NCBI RefSeq assembly: GCF_900111105.1
Contig: NZ_FOGC01000004.1
Coordinates: forward strand, 97,564-161,563
Direction: 5' to 3'
Length of the DNA: 64,000 bases
Source: Rosenbergiella nectarea
Lineage (GTDB): Bacteria > Pseudomonadota > Gammaproteobacteria > Enterobacterales > Enterobacteriaceae
In this document: in pieces, positions 8,396 through 17,573 of the stretch
Layout: each line of letters starts with the position of its first letter
Numbering within the stretch: position 1 is the stretch's first letter
Program-made: the position numbers and the translations under genes
Notes under the pieces: generated by a model
Told to the model about the DNA's origin: nothing
The model's database searches: none
Seen by the model: the letters and a program-made list of their open reading frames with translations, nothing else

Positions 8396-9727
8396 ATGAC
8401 TTTCGATTCACTCGGTTTACATGCCGAGATTTTGCGTGCTGTTAACGAACAGGGCTATACCACCCCTACGCCTATCCAACAACAAGCTATCCCTATCGTG
8501 TTGGCGGGTGATGACTTATTAGCCAGCGCGCAAACTGGTACCGGTAAAACCGCGGGCTTCACCCTGCCACTGTTACACCGCCTTGCCGCGACTGAGAAGC
8601 CCATTAATGGGCGCAGGCCGGTACGAGCATTAATTTTAACGCCTACCCGGGAACTGGCTGCACAGGTCGGCGAGAACGTTCAAAGCTACAGTCGTTATCT
8701 TAAATTACGTTCGATGGTGGTATTTGGCGGCGTGAGCATTAACCCGCAAATGATGAAATTACGCGGCGGTGTCGATGTATTGGTTGCCACACCGGGGCGT
8801 TTACTCGATTTAGTGCATCAGAATGCCGTGCAATTGTCGAATATCGAAATCTTAGTGTTGGATGAAGCCGATCGTATGTTAGATATGGGCTTTATCCATG
8901 ATATCCGTCGTATCTTGGCTAAATTACCGACTCGTCGTCAAAATTTACTGTTCTCTGCGACCTTCTCTGACGAGATCAAAGCACTGGCTGAAAAATTATT
9001 AGACCGCCCTAAATTAGTGGAAGTGGCTCGCCGTAACACGGCCTCCGAGCAAGTTTCTCAGCAGGTGCATTTTGTTGATAAAAAACGTAAGCGGGAATTG
9101 TTGTCTTATTTGATTGGTAAAGAAAATTGGCAGCAGGTTTTGGTCTTCACCCGGACCAAACACGGCGCTAACCATCTTGCGGAGCAGCTCAATAAAGATG
9201 GGATCACGGCAGCCGCGATTCACGGTAATAAAAGCCAAGGTGCGCGAACACGTGCCCTGGAGCACTTTAAGACCGGTGAAGTGCGCGTATTAGTCGCGAC
9301 AGATATTGCGGCACGCGGCATCGATATTGAAGAACTGCCTCACGTCGTAAACTACGAGCTACCGAATGTGGCGGAAGACTATGTTCACCGTATCGGCCGT
9401 ACAGGACGTGCAGCAGCCAGTGGTTCAGCACTCTCACTGGTGTGTGTCGATGAGCACAAGTTACTGCGTGACATCGAAAAACTGCTGAAAAAAGAGATTC
9501 CACGTTTGGCTATACCCGGTTACGAGCCGGATCCTTCGATTAAAGCTGAGCCGATTCAAAACGGACGCCAAGGCGGCCGCGGTGCCGCCCGTGGTGGACG
9601 TTCTGACCACAGTGCTTCGCGCGGTCAGGGGCGTCCTCAAGGAGAAAATGCCTCACGTCCTCGCACGCGTAATAGCTCTGCCACGTCGACTAAGCCTGCC
9701 GCTAAGAAACCGCAGGGCAATCGCTAG
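8396..9727 (+). CDS. rhlE: ATP-dependent RNA helicase RhlE (DEAD-box)
   Basis: DEAD-box helicase linked in E. coli to ribosome maturation and RNA decay. All motifs are present: Q motif ([10 protein letters not shown]), AQTGTGKT (about 45-52), PTRELA, DEAD (about 156-159), SAT, the C-terminal domain [13 protein letters not shown] and HRIGRTGR. The tail after residue 385 is Gly/Arg-rich and disordered ([10 protein letters not shown] and similar), as in RhlE homologues. Length 443 residues, E. coli about 454. The ATG at 8396 has TGGAG upstream. dusC begins 4 bases after its stop, an arrangement not found in E. coli. Confidence 0.96.
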   Translation: MTFDSLGLHAEILRAVNEQGYTTPTPIQQQAIPIVLAGDDLLASAQTGTGKTAGFTLPLLHRLAATEKPINGRRPVRALILTPTRELAAQVGENVQSYSRYLKLRSMVVFGGVSINPQMMKLRGGVDVLVATPGRLLDLVHQNAVQLSNIEILVLDEADRMLDMGFIHDIRRILAKLPTRRQNLLFSATFSDEIKALAEKLLDRPKLVEVARRNTASEQVSQQVHFVDKKRKRELLSYLIGKENWQQVLVFTRTKHGANHLAEQLNKDGITAAAIHGNKSQGARTRALEHFKTGEVRVLVATDIAARGIDIEELPHVVNYELPNVAEDYVHRIGRTGRAAASGSALSLVCVDEHKLLRDIEKLLKKEIPRLAIPGYEPDPSIKAEPIQNGRQGGRGAARGGRSDHSASRGQGRPQGENASRPRTRNSSATSTKPAAKKPQGNR

Positions 9728-9731
9728 TCCC

Positions 9732-10679
9732 ATGCGTGTGTTATTAGCACCAATGGAAGGTGTGCTGGATGCCTTAGTCAGGGAACTCCTGACTAAGGTC
9801 AACGACTACGATCTCTGCGTCACAGAATTTTTGAGAGTCGTTGACCAGTTATTACCCAAAAAATCCTTTTATCGCTTGTGCCCAGAATTAGCGGATCAAA
9901 GTCGAACGCCGACAGGAACACTTGTTAGGGTCCAATTGCTGGGTCAACACCCGCAGTGGTTAGCTGAAAATGCGCATCGCGCGGTGGAGCTGGGATCTTG
10001 GGGAGTCGATCTTAACTGTGGTTGTCCTTCCAAAACAGTTAATGGCAGTGGCGGCGGGGCATCGTTATTAAAAGATCCGCAACTCATCTACCATGCGGCG
10101 AAAGCGATGCGTCAGGCAGTCCCTTCTTCCCTTCCCGTCACCGTGAAAGTCCGTTTAGGATGGGATTCCCTCGATCACAGTGTTGAGATTGCCGATGCGG
10201 TAGAGCAGGCCGGCGCGACGGAGATTGTCGTCCATGGCCGAACTAAACAAGATGGCTACCGTGCTGAGGCGATGAATTGGTCGGCGATAGCCGCAATTCG
10301 TGAGCGGCTGACGATTCCCGTGATTGCGAATGGTGAAATTTGGGATTGGGCTTCAGCACAAGCGTGTCTGGCCACCACAGGTTGCAATGATCTGATGGTC
10401 GGAAGAGGGGCGCTGCATATTCCTAATCTTAGTAAGATGATTAAATACAATCATCCGGCGATGCCGTGGCCAGAAGTGGTGGCGTTGTTAGAGGATTATT
10501 GTCATCTTGAAAAACAGGGTGATACTGGAATGTATCATGTTGCGCGGATCAAACAATGGTTAGGCTATCTGCGAAAATCGTACCCTCAGGCTGACGAACT
10601 GTTCAGTCAGATCCGGCCGATGACGCACTCCTCCGTAATTGCTCAAGCCATTAACAAAGAGTTAATAAAATTAACCTAA
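9732..10679 (+). CDS. dusC: tRNA-dihydrouridine(16) synthase DusC
   Basis: FMN-dependent reductase that makes dihydrouridine at tRNA position 16. The match to E. coli DusC is near continuous: [13 protein letters not shown] start, [17 protein letters not shown], the Dus signature [23 protein letters not shown] with the catalytic Cys, [25 protein letters not shown] and [11 protein letters not shown]. The frame is open upstream into rhlE, but [10 protein letters not shown] at 9732 is the family start (315 residues). In E. coli dusC is near 48 min; here it is directly behind rhlE, possibly cotranscribed. Confidence 0.95.
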   Translation: MRVLLAPMEGVLDALVRELLTKVNDYDLCVTEFLRVVDQLLPKKSFYRLCPELADQSRTPTGTLVRVQLLGQHPQWLAENAHRAVELGSWGVDLNCGCPSKTVNGSGGGASLLKDPQLIYHAAKAMRQAVPSSLPVTVKVRLGWDSLDHSVEIADAVEQAGATEIVVHGRTKQDGYRAEAMNWSAIAAIRERLTIPVIANGEIWDWASAQACLATTGCNDLMVGRGALHIPNLSKMIKYNHPAMPWPEVVALLEDYCHLEKQGDTGMYHVARIKQWLGYLRKSYPQADELFSQIRPMTHSSVIAQAINKELIKLT

Positions 10680-10749
10680 TACCAACCTTGTAAAGCAACC
10701 TCTACTCACTGATATGCTATGCTGAGGTTATCCCTCTTTTTATCCTGGT

Positions 10750-11952
10750 ATGCGTATGCCTCAGCACAGTGAACCGACGCGTGGTCAACTCAATAAGCGT
10801 ATTTTGTCGGTGATGATATTTACCTTCTTTTGCTATCTCTCGGTAGGCCTACCTTTGGCCGTACTACCTGGTTTCGTTCATCACCAATTAGGGTACTCGC
10901 CCTTCATCGCCGGACTGATCATTAGTCTACAATATTTCTCGACATTAATGAGTCGCCCACACAGTGGCCGACTGGCTGATCGCTTTGGGCCGAAAAAAGT
11001 GGTGATGTTGGGGATGGTACTCTGTGGGCTGAGCGGGGGGATGACGGTGATAGCAGGCTTATCTGCCAGCCACCCAATCAGTAGTTTACTGCTGCTTGCA
11101 TTGGGTCGACTCTGCTTAGGCATTGGTGAAAGTTTTAGTAGTACAGGGGCAACATTATGGGGGATGAACTTGGTTGGATCAGTCCATACCGCACGGGTTA
11201 TTTCATGGAATGGCGTGGCGACTTACTTTGCGATGGCTGTCGGGGCACCATTTGGCGTGGCGCTTAACCAATGGTTTGGGATCAGTGGCTTTGCGGGGCT
11301 GATTACGCTAATGGGCGTAGTGGGTTTTGTGCTGGCCCGTAACAAAGCCAGTATCACACTCTCGCTCAGCGCACCACATTTACCTTTTCGCCAAGTGTTA
11401 GGGTTGGTCAGCCCTTATGGAGTAGGCTTAGCTTTAGGCACGCTCGGGTTCGGTGTGATCGCGACCTTTATCACCCTCTACTTCTCCAGTCGTGGATGGC
11501 AGGGTGCAGCCACGACATTAAGCCTCTATAGCTTAGGTTTTGTGTTATCGCGTTTTCTCTTTAGTAATATGATCACACGTTTCGGGGGGCTAGCCGTATC
11601 TCTTGGGTGTCTACTCACTGAGGCCGTCGGTTTGTTTATGCTCTGGCAGGCAGAAACCGTATTATGGGCCGATATTGGGGCATTGCTGACCGGCGCAGGC
11701 TTTTCATTGGTCTTTCCCGCATTGGGCGTCGAAGCGGTTCGGCAGGTTAGCGAGCAGAGTAAAGGGTCGGCACTGGGCACCTATTCAGCATTCTTGGATT
11801 TAGCATTGGGCTTAACTGGACCTGTGGCGGGATTACTGATGAACCAAAGTGGGATACGGTCAATATACTTGGCAGCAGCCGTTATGGTCTGTTTAGGGGC
11901 GTTACTGGTGGGAACATTACTGGTCAGGAGTCGCCGACCAACAGTAAGCTAA
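10750..11952 (+). CDS. MFS transporter of the YfcJ/YhhS (UPF0226) family
   Basis: Twelve-helix major-facilitator transporter, 400 residues, with the cytoplasmic loop signature GRLADRFGPKK after helix 2. It shares stretches with both E. coli YhhS and YfcJ: VGLPLAVLPGFVHHQLGYS, SLQYF.TL.SRPH.GRLAD, GIGESFSSTG, RVISWNG, GAPFGV, GAGFSLVFPALGVEAV. I cannot decide between the two orthologues and the substrate is unknown. The ATG at 10756 (third residue) is an alternative start. It lies alone between dusC and the convergent ldtB. Confidence 0.88.
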   Translation: MRMPQHSEPTRGQLNKRILSVMIFTFFCYLSVGLPLAVLPGFVHHQLGYSPFIAGLIISLQYFSTLMSRPHSGRLADRFGPKKVVMLGMVLCGLSGGMTVIAGLSASHPISSLLLLALGRLCLGIGESFSSTGATLWGMNLVGSVHTARVISWNGVATYFAMAVGAPFGVALNQWFGISGFAGLITLMGVVGFVLARNKASITLSLSAPHLPFRQVLGLVSPYGVGLALGTLGFGVIATFITLYFSSRGWQGAATTLSLYSLGFVLSRFLFSNMITRFGGLAVSLGCLLTEAVGLFMLWQAETVLWADIGALLTGAGFSLVFPALGVEAVRQVSEQSKGSALGTYSAFLDLALGLTGPVAGLLMNQSGIRSIYLAAAVMVCLGALLVGTLLVRSRRPTVS

Positions 11953-11954
11953 GG

Positions 11955-11977
11955 TGGCCACAACTTAGGTTGTGGCC
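11955..11977. terminator. hairpin between convergent MFS gene and ldtB
   Basis: Perfect 9-bp stem GGCCACAAC / GTTGTGGCC with loop TTAGG-like (TTAG plus one base). The T-tract is weak on both strands. It sits exactly in the 35-base gap between two converging stops, so a bidirectional terminator is likely. Confidence 0.55.
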
Positions 11978-11987
11978 TTAGAAAAGC

Positions 11988-13046
11988 TTACTCTTCAACC
12001 GGTGGTGGCTGAGTCACGGAAACACTTGCCCCTTGAGCGGAGAAGGTAGAGTCTGGTGCTTCAGTCGGTTGCGCATCGCTCTGCTCAGAGACGGGTTGCG
12101 GCGTATTAGCATGGGCTTCTGCCACACCATTCACTTTTACTGGCATCCCTGAACGATTTTTCAGTACTTGATTAACCACGTCTTGATTAACGCTAGAATC
12201 AGAAAGCACTTTGCTTACAGATTGCGGTAAGTTAACTGGGACCACCGCATTGCTCGTAAATTGTTCTTCGGTCGTCGACAGCGGGTTATGCACCTCTAGG
12301 TAGCGTGACCCGTCAGCTTCGACTGACGCTTTGACCGGTTGGTTGACAAATTGTACACGGGTGCCGACCGGTACATGCTCAAATAGCCACTTAATATCGT
12401 CACCACGCAGGCGAACACAGCCGTGACTTACACGCAGTCCAATACCGAAATCAGCATTGGTGCCATGAACCGCATACATTTTACCGATATAAAGCGCGTA
12501 GAGGCCCATTGGATTATCTGGACCCGCAGGGAAGATGGTCGGTAAATTTTTACCCTCATCGGCATATTCGCTATGCATTTTCGCGGTCGGCGTCCAGGTT
12601 GGGTTAGGGCGTTTACTTTCCACCTTAGTGACCCAATTGAGCGGCGTATCTTTACCTAACTGTCCAATACCGATAGGGAGGACGACAACGGTATGTCCGC
12701 CTTTCGGATAGTAGTAAAGACGCATTTCAGCACTGTTGATGACGATCCCTTCGCGGGGCGCATCAGGCAAAATCAGCTGTTGTGGAATAATCAGTTTAGA
12801 GCCGGCTTTCGGTAAATAGACATCAATACCCGGATTGGCTTCTAACAGATTACTTAGCCCCATCTCATATTGTGCAGCAAAAGCTTCCAGCGGTAATCTG
12901 CTGTTAGTAGGGATAGAAACTTCGAGGTTCTCACCAGTAATGCTACTGTTGGCTGCCGGAAGTGGATATACCACCGCATGTGCAGTCTGAGAAAAGGCTG
13001 CAACAGTCATGGCAGCAGAGATCAGCGCGCGGATGCTTTTTTTCAT
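11988..13046 (-). CDS. ldtB: L,D-transpeptidase LdtB (YbiS), with extended C-terminus
   Basis: Periplasmic transpeptidase that attaches Braun lipoprotein to peptidoglycan. Signal peptide MKKSIRAL...QTAHA, then a LysM-like segment ([14 protein letters not shown]...IPQQLILP) and a YkuD domain with [22 protein letters not shown]194 and C210 are the catalytic pair. Residues 1-306 align end to end with E. coli LdtB (306 residues), favouring LdtB over LdtA. A further 46 residues (307-352), rich in Pro, Gln, Ser and Ala, have no E. coli counterpart. The frame is open upstream to 13169, but 13046 starts the signal peptide. In E. coli ldtB lies beside ybiT; here it has moved about 16 kb. Confidence 0.94.
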   Translation of the reverse strand: MKKSIRALISAAMTVAAFSQTAHAVVYPLPAANSSITGENLEVSIPTNSRLPLEAFAAQYEMGLSNLLEANPGIDVYLPKAGSKLIIPQQLILPDAPREGIVINSAEMRLYYYPKGGHTVVVLPIGIGQLGKDTPLNWVTKVESKRPNPTWTPTAKMHSEYADEGKNLPTIFPAGPDNPMGLYALYIGKMYAVHGTNADFGIGLRVSHGCVRLRGDDIKWLFEHVPVGTRVQFVNQPVKASVEADGSRYLEVHNPLSTTEEQFTSNAVVPVNLPQSVSKVLSDSSVNQDVVNQVLKNRSGMPVKVNGVAEAHANTPQPVSEQSDAQPTEAPDSTFSAQGASVSVTQPPPVEE

Positions 13047-13194
13047 AGTAATGTATGGCTTAAACCTGATTAACGGTAGTGTGAACAAGGTAATAGGCCG
13101 AATCTGACTCAGCCTTATGCTTAGTATATGTGCAGACGTGATGAATGAACATCTGCTTTTTACTTTCAATACAAGAATCTGATATTTCTGGATA

Positions 13195-13773
13195 TCACTG
13201 TGGGGAGTTTCGGGTTCTAAGCCATTGGATCAATTTCCACATTCCCCAAATAACTAGCGCCGCAACCGCTACCCAAAATAAGGGTTCAAGGTAACCTTCG
13301 ATGCGATTTAACCATGGGGTGATGATCTTGCCTGCATAAAATCCGAGGCTCGCAAAAATACCGGCCCATAGTGCCGCACCAATAATATTTAATAACACGA
13401 ACAACCAGGGATGTAATCCGCTCGAACCGATAATAATCGGCCCAATAATCCGAAAACCGTACATAAATCTCGCCCCAATCACAAACAGGGCTGGATGGCG
13501 ATGGATCAGCGTATTCGCCTTATCAATTTTACTTTGCTGCTTCTCGAAGCGGGTTAAAAATTTGGTGCCATAACGCCAACCCAAAAAGAACAGAATCTGG
13601 TCACCGATAATACCGCCCACCATGGCGGCAGCGATTACCCAGTAGAGGTGAAGTAACCCTTCATGCGCCGCAATACCGCCAAGCAGAACAAAGGTTTCGC
13701 CTTCGGCCATACAACCGATGACCAGTGCGAGATAACCATAATGTGAGATCAGTGAATGAATATCGATAGACAA
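13195..13773 (-). CDS. yohD: DedA family membrane protein YohD
   Basis: Small polytopic DedA/VTT-domain protein, 192 residues. DedA proteins include undecaprenyl-phosphate and other lipid translocases and support envelope homeostasis; YohD itself is not characterised. Recognised by [32 protein letters not shown], and the signature [25 protein letters not shown] followed by N..GA..WA. The match to E. coli YohD (192 residues) is good. It is divergent from pbpG, the same orientation pair as in E. coli near 48 min. The 230-base gap between them holds both promoters. Confidence 0.92.
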   Translation of the reverse strand: MSIDIHSLISHYGYLALVIGCMAEGETFVLLGGIAAHEGLLHLYWVIAAAMVGGIIGDQILFFLGWRYGTKFLTRFEKQQSKIDKANTLIHRHPALFVIGARFMYGFRIIGPIIIGSSGLHPWLFVLLNIIGAALWAGIFASLGFYAGKIITPWLNRIEGYLEPLFWVAVAALVIWGMWKLIQWLRTRNSPQ

Positions 13774-14004
13774 AATAGGGTCCTGAAGTAAGTAAATGAT
13801 CGTTTTATCATCATGTGTGCGAGCAATGGCACACGAAACATTGAATTGACAGATTTTTTTACAAATACCAGGCTAAATCCGTAAAGAGACTTAGCTTTTT
13901 CTGACTCGACACGCGTATGATGCTGTCGCCAGCGTTTCTCCCTTTCGGAGGAGGGCAGCCTGTATCCAATACAGAAAATTGACTTTGACCATATTAGACG
14001 AAAA

Positions 14005-14910
14005 ATGCCAGTAAAACGCCATCATTGTATCCTAGCTCTCCTGTTATGTTGTTGTTTTTCCGTGTCCCCGAAAGTGACTCCGGCTAAGTATAGTGCAAGC
14101 CAAGAGAATCGATTAATACAACCGACGATTGCCTCCGGCAGTGCATTGGTTGTCGACCTCACGACGAATAAAGTCATCTTTTCGCTCCACCCGGAACGTG
14201 TAAGACCTATCGCCTCGATCACCAAACTGATGACGGTGATGGTTGCCTTGGATGCTAAACAGCCATTGGACGAGCTATTACCCGTAGATATTCATCAAAC
14301 CTCTGAGATGCGTGGCGTATTCTCGCGAGTCAAAGTCAACAGTCATATTAGTCGCCGCGACATGATGTTGCTTGCACTCATGTCTTCAGAAAACCGTGCG
14401 GCAGCCAGCCTAGCGGCGAATTATAAGGGCGGCTATAACGCATTTATTCAAGCGATGAACAATAAGGCGCGTGCACTAGGCATGACGCATACCCATTATG
14501 TTGAGCCGACGGGACTGTCTATCCATAATGTTTCAGATGCCGAAGATTTAGTGAAATTACTGAAAGCGACCCGTGCTTATCCGTTGATGGGACAATTGAG
14601 CACGACGCAAGAGACCACGGCCTCCTTCGAAAACCCGCGTTACACCTTACCCTTCCGTAATACTAACCATTTGGTCTACAACAAAACTTGGCAAATAGCA
14701 CTCACGAAAACTGGCTACACCGATGAAGCGGGGCACTGCTTAGCGATGCGTACCGTTATTAAGGGCCGTCCAGTGGCCTTGGTGGTACTGGATGCTTTCG
14801 GCAAATATACCCATTTTGCCGATGCCAATCGGATCCGCAGTTGGTTAGAAACTGGAAAGGCTGCGCCGGTTCCGGCCGCGGCCTTGGCCTATAGAGTGAC
14901 GGCGAAATAA
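14005..14910 (+). CDS. pbpG: D-alanyl-D-alanine endopeptidase PBP7
   Basis: Low-molecular-weight penicillin-binding protein that cleaves peptidoglycan cross-links in the periplasm. All three S11-family motifs are present: SITK with nucleophile S71 and K74, the SEN motif in [13 protein letters not shown], and KTG in [14 protein letters not shown] cleavable signal peptide covers about the first 27 residues, with an unusual cluster LLCCC. Length 301 residues, E. coli about 310. The ATG has no strong ribosome binding site. Its leader (about 13860-14004) contains two small hairpins of unknown meaning. Confidence 0.93.
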   Translation: MPVKRHHCILALLLCCCFSVSPKVTPAKYSASQENRLIQPTIASGSALVVDLTTNKVIFSLHPERVRPIASITKLMTVMVALDAKQPLDELLPVDIHQTSEMRGVFSRVKVNSHISRRDMMLLALMSSENRAAASLAANYKGGYNAFIQAMNNKARALGMTHTHYVEPTGLSIHNVSDAEDLVKLLKATRAYPLMGQLSTTQETTASFENPRYTLPFRNTNHLVYNKTWQIALTKTGYTDEAGHCLAMRTVIKGRPVALVVLDAFGKYTHFADANRIRSWLETGKAAPVPAAALAYRVTAK

Positions 14911-15004
14911 GCAGTAAGCCTTTTGCAGCCACCTTCTGATAGGCAGATTTTTTACAACTCCCTATACTTAATCGTAGCGATAGGGAAGGAATTTAGGAAT
15001 GTGT

Positions 15005-17431
15005 ATGAGTCGTTTACAAAAAGTCATCTTGACGCTCTGTATGCTCTTTACTTTAGCGGCACCGATGACCTCGGTACTGGCTGATGAAAGTACTGATCAA
15101 AGCAGTGACACGGCAGCACCTAAGGTTGATGCCTCGGTCGAACTGCCGAAAATGCAAGTTATTCTTGATAAAATTAAAGGGCAAGTATCGAGTGCCTCGG
15201 ACGAGTCGCAACTGGCTCAATTGAATGATATGGCGGTCGAACTGGGTGAGAATGCGAGTACGCTTTCGCAAAACTTGGTTCCACAAAGTCAACAAATTGA
15301 TACGCAGCTTGCAGTATTAGGCCCAGCTCCTGAAGCAGGCAGTGGCGTTAAAGAAACTGCTGACGTCACGAGCCAGCGTCGCCATTTACTGGCACAAAAG
15401 TCACGCTTGGATGATCAGATTAAACAAGCGAATGCGTTACAAAAAGGCGCATCGGTGTTGTCGTCACAAATTTTAAATTACCGACGTGATCGCTTAAAAA
15501 ATCAAGTAAGCCTAAACACCGGCAGTGTGCTGGCGGCGAAATTTTGGCAGCCTCTCTATAATAATCCCGTCGATGGGCCCAAGATTATCACCTTCGCACA
15601 AGACCTTAAACAGAGTGTGCAACTCTCCTTCTCACCCGGTTACGGTTTGGGGACGACACTGTGGTTTAGTGCCGCGATCCTGGTCATGGTAATAGGCCGC
15701 CGTTATATGGAAGAGTTTCTGGCTTGGGTCAGTATTAATAAACTCTCCGAAGGGCGGCTACGACGCAGTTTTCTCGCTTGTGCGATAGCGATTACCACGC
15801 TGCTCGCGATAACCCTATGCTGTAACTTCCTTGCCTTGGCTTTCTCCCGTCATCCCGATGTGGCCGATGATGTTCGTGATCTGGTCTCGAGCTTAGGCAT
15901 TCAGAGTCTCTTGGCGGGGCTTATTGCCGGCCTTGGTCGAGCATTTCTTTCGACCCGGCGTCCAAGCTGGCGCTTACCGGTGATCAATGATGAATTAGCT
16001 AAGGCGTTAAAACCTTTCCCCATTGTGATTGCGACCTTGGTCTTTATCTTCCAAGGACTCGAAGCCTTTAACCGGGCGATTGAAACCAATGTCAATACCA
16101 CCATTTTTGGTAACGGCCTCACCGCCATCCTGATTGGTTTACTCTGTTTACTTATGGTCACTCGGACTCGCCGGATTCGTCGGAAATTAGACATCGCTGG
16201 CCATGAAGTTGAACGCTCGCGTATTGCCGGCTTAGTCGATATCGCCCTGATCCTGACCGGCATTACGATTCTTATCTGTCTGGTGATTGGCTATGTTGGG
16301 TTGGCTCGTTATTTAAGTTACGAAGTGATTTGGGTAGGGATTTTATTAAGTACTTTCTACTTCCTTAATGCCTTAGCCATTGATGGTTGCCAAGTCCTAT
16401 TCTCCACCGATAGCGGGCCCGGCAAATTAGTTACCCGTTCTCTGAATCTGAATAAGAAAACGTTACTGCAATTAGGAAGCCTCTTTTCTGGCTTATTAAA
16501 ATCTGCACTGATCATTTTGCTGATTTTATTATTGATGAACGGCACAATCTCTTCCTCCAGTCCCGCCGAGATCCTGAGCCGTATTGTCGATTTCTTCGCG
16601 GGCCGTGGTTTAGAGAAACTGAATCTCATTCCGTCACACGTCGTAATGGCCCTCGTGACCCTGATTGCAGGAATATATGTCCTGCGTTCAGTGCGTAACT
16701 GGCTGGATAATGATTTCCTCCCGCAGACCTCGATGGACGCTGGGATGCGAGTGTCGCTAGTGACCTTGTTCAGCAATATTGGATTCGTTTTAGTATTGCT
16801 GATGACCCTATCGGCGATTGGGGTGCAGTGGAATAAATTAGCGTGGATCGTCAGTGCATTATCTGTCGGTATCGGTTTTGGCTTACAAGAGATCGTTAAA
16901 AACTTTATCTCAGGCCTAATCTTACTCACCGAACGCCCGGTTAAGGTTGGCGATTTAGTGACAATCAGTGGCATTGAAGGCGATATTCGTCGTATAAACG
17001 TGCGTGCCACCGAGATATTATTAACCGATAAGTCGACAGTGATTGTCCCTAACTCGCAATTTATCTCGCAAAATGTTCGTAATGCCACCATGGGCAACGC
17101 CCAAGGTGTCGTCACGATTCCATTGACCTTCCCATTAGATATCGATCCGGTACAGGTCAAAAATATTTTACTCGCAGCGTTTAATGATAATGAGAAAATC
17201 TTGGACAATCCGGCACCGTCGGTAAGTTTTAAAGATCTCTCTGCTCAAGGTATTCTCTTGAGCGTAACGGGTAATGTGAATTCACAACGATTAATCTCAG
17301 CCACCCGCAGTGAATTATTGTTCGAGGTATTAGTGAGATTACGAACGGCCAATGTCGCGCTCTCCTCGCCACAAACTATGGTGATTGAGCAGAAAGCGTT
17401 AGAACAGGCGCAATCCATCGAACAACCTTAA
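15005..17431 (+). CDS. DUF3772 mechanosensitive channel, MscS superfamily
   Basis: Large MscS-type channel, about 808 residues: signal peptide (VILTLCMLFTLAAPMTSVLA), a periplasmic DUF3772 helical domain of some 180 residues, about ten membrane segments, and a C-terminal MscS core. The pore helix and beta domain are recognisable in WIVSALSVGIGFGLQEIVKNFISGLILLTERPVKVGDLV and in the cytoplasmic part VPNSQFISQNVRN. It is not YbiO, MscM or MscK by length and N-terminus. An osmotic safety-valve role is inferred from the family. ATG 14999 is also possible, but AGGA at 14995-14998 is better spaced for 15005. A cell-wall gene (pbpG) lies upstream. Confidence 0.88.
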   Translation: MSRLQKVILTLCMLFTLAAPMTSVLADESTDQSSDTAAPKVDASVELPKMQVILDKIKGQVSSASDESQLAQLNDMAVELGENASTLSQNLVPQSQQIDTQLAVLGPAPEAGSGVKETADVTSQRRHLLAQKSRLDDQIKQANALQKGASVLSSQILNYRRDRLKNQVSLNTGSVLAAKFWQPLYNNPVDGPKIITFAQDLKQSVQLSFSPGYGLGTTLWFSAAILVMVIGRRYMEEFLAWVSINKLSEGRLRRSFLACAIAITTLLAITLCCNFLALAFSRHPDVADDVRDLVSSLGIQSLLAGLIAGLGRAFLSTRRPSWRLPVINDELAKALKPFPIVIATLVFIFQGLEAFNRAIETNVNTTIFGNGLTAILIGLLCLLMVTRTRRIRRKLDIAGHEVERSRIAGLVDIALILTGITILICLVIGYVGLARYLSYEVIWVGILLSTFYFLNALAIDGCQVLFSTDSGPGKLVTRSLNLNKKTLLQLGSLFSGLLKSALIILLILLLMNGTISSSSPAEILSRIVDFFAGRGLEKLNLIPSHVVMALVTLIAGIYVLRSVRNWLDNDFLPQTSMDAGMRVSLVTLFSNIGFVLVLLMTLSAIGVQWNKLAWIVSALSVGIGFGLQEIVKNFISGLILLTERPVKVGDLVTISGIEGDIRRINVRATEILLTDKSTVIVPNSQFISQNVRNATMGNAQGVVTIPLTFPLDIDPVQVKNILLAAFNDNEKILDNPAPSVSFKDLSAQGILLSVTGNVNSQRLISATRSELLFEVLVRLRTANVALSSPQTMVIEQKALEQAQSIEQP

Positions 17432-17573
17432 GTGTCACGCTGGCACGGCGGACGTCGTCGTGCCTTCCATTAATTTATTTTCTCTTTTTTACCGGATTCT
17501 GACATTATCATGACTCAATCATCTTCTCCCATAAGCGCGTGAGTGGCGGGGGTTATCTCAAAGAGAGTTGTTA

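Noticed and set aside
13960-13974. CTGT...ACAG near pbpG as a LexA box
   Set aside because: The spacer is 7 bases, not the required 8, and pbpG is not an SOS gene; it is better read as a short hairpin.
16357-17208. 283-residue open frame on the minus strand inside the mechanosensitive channel gene
   Set aside because: It lies wholly antisense to a well-matched MscS-family protein, has no ribosome site and its translation looks like no protein family.
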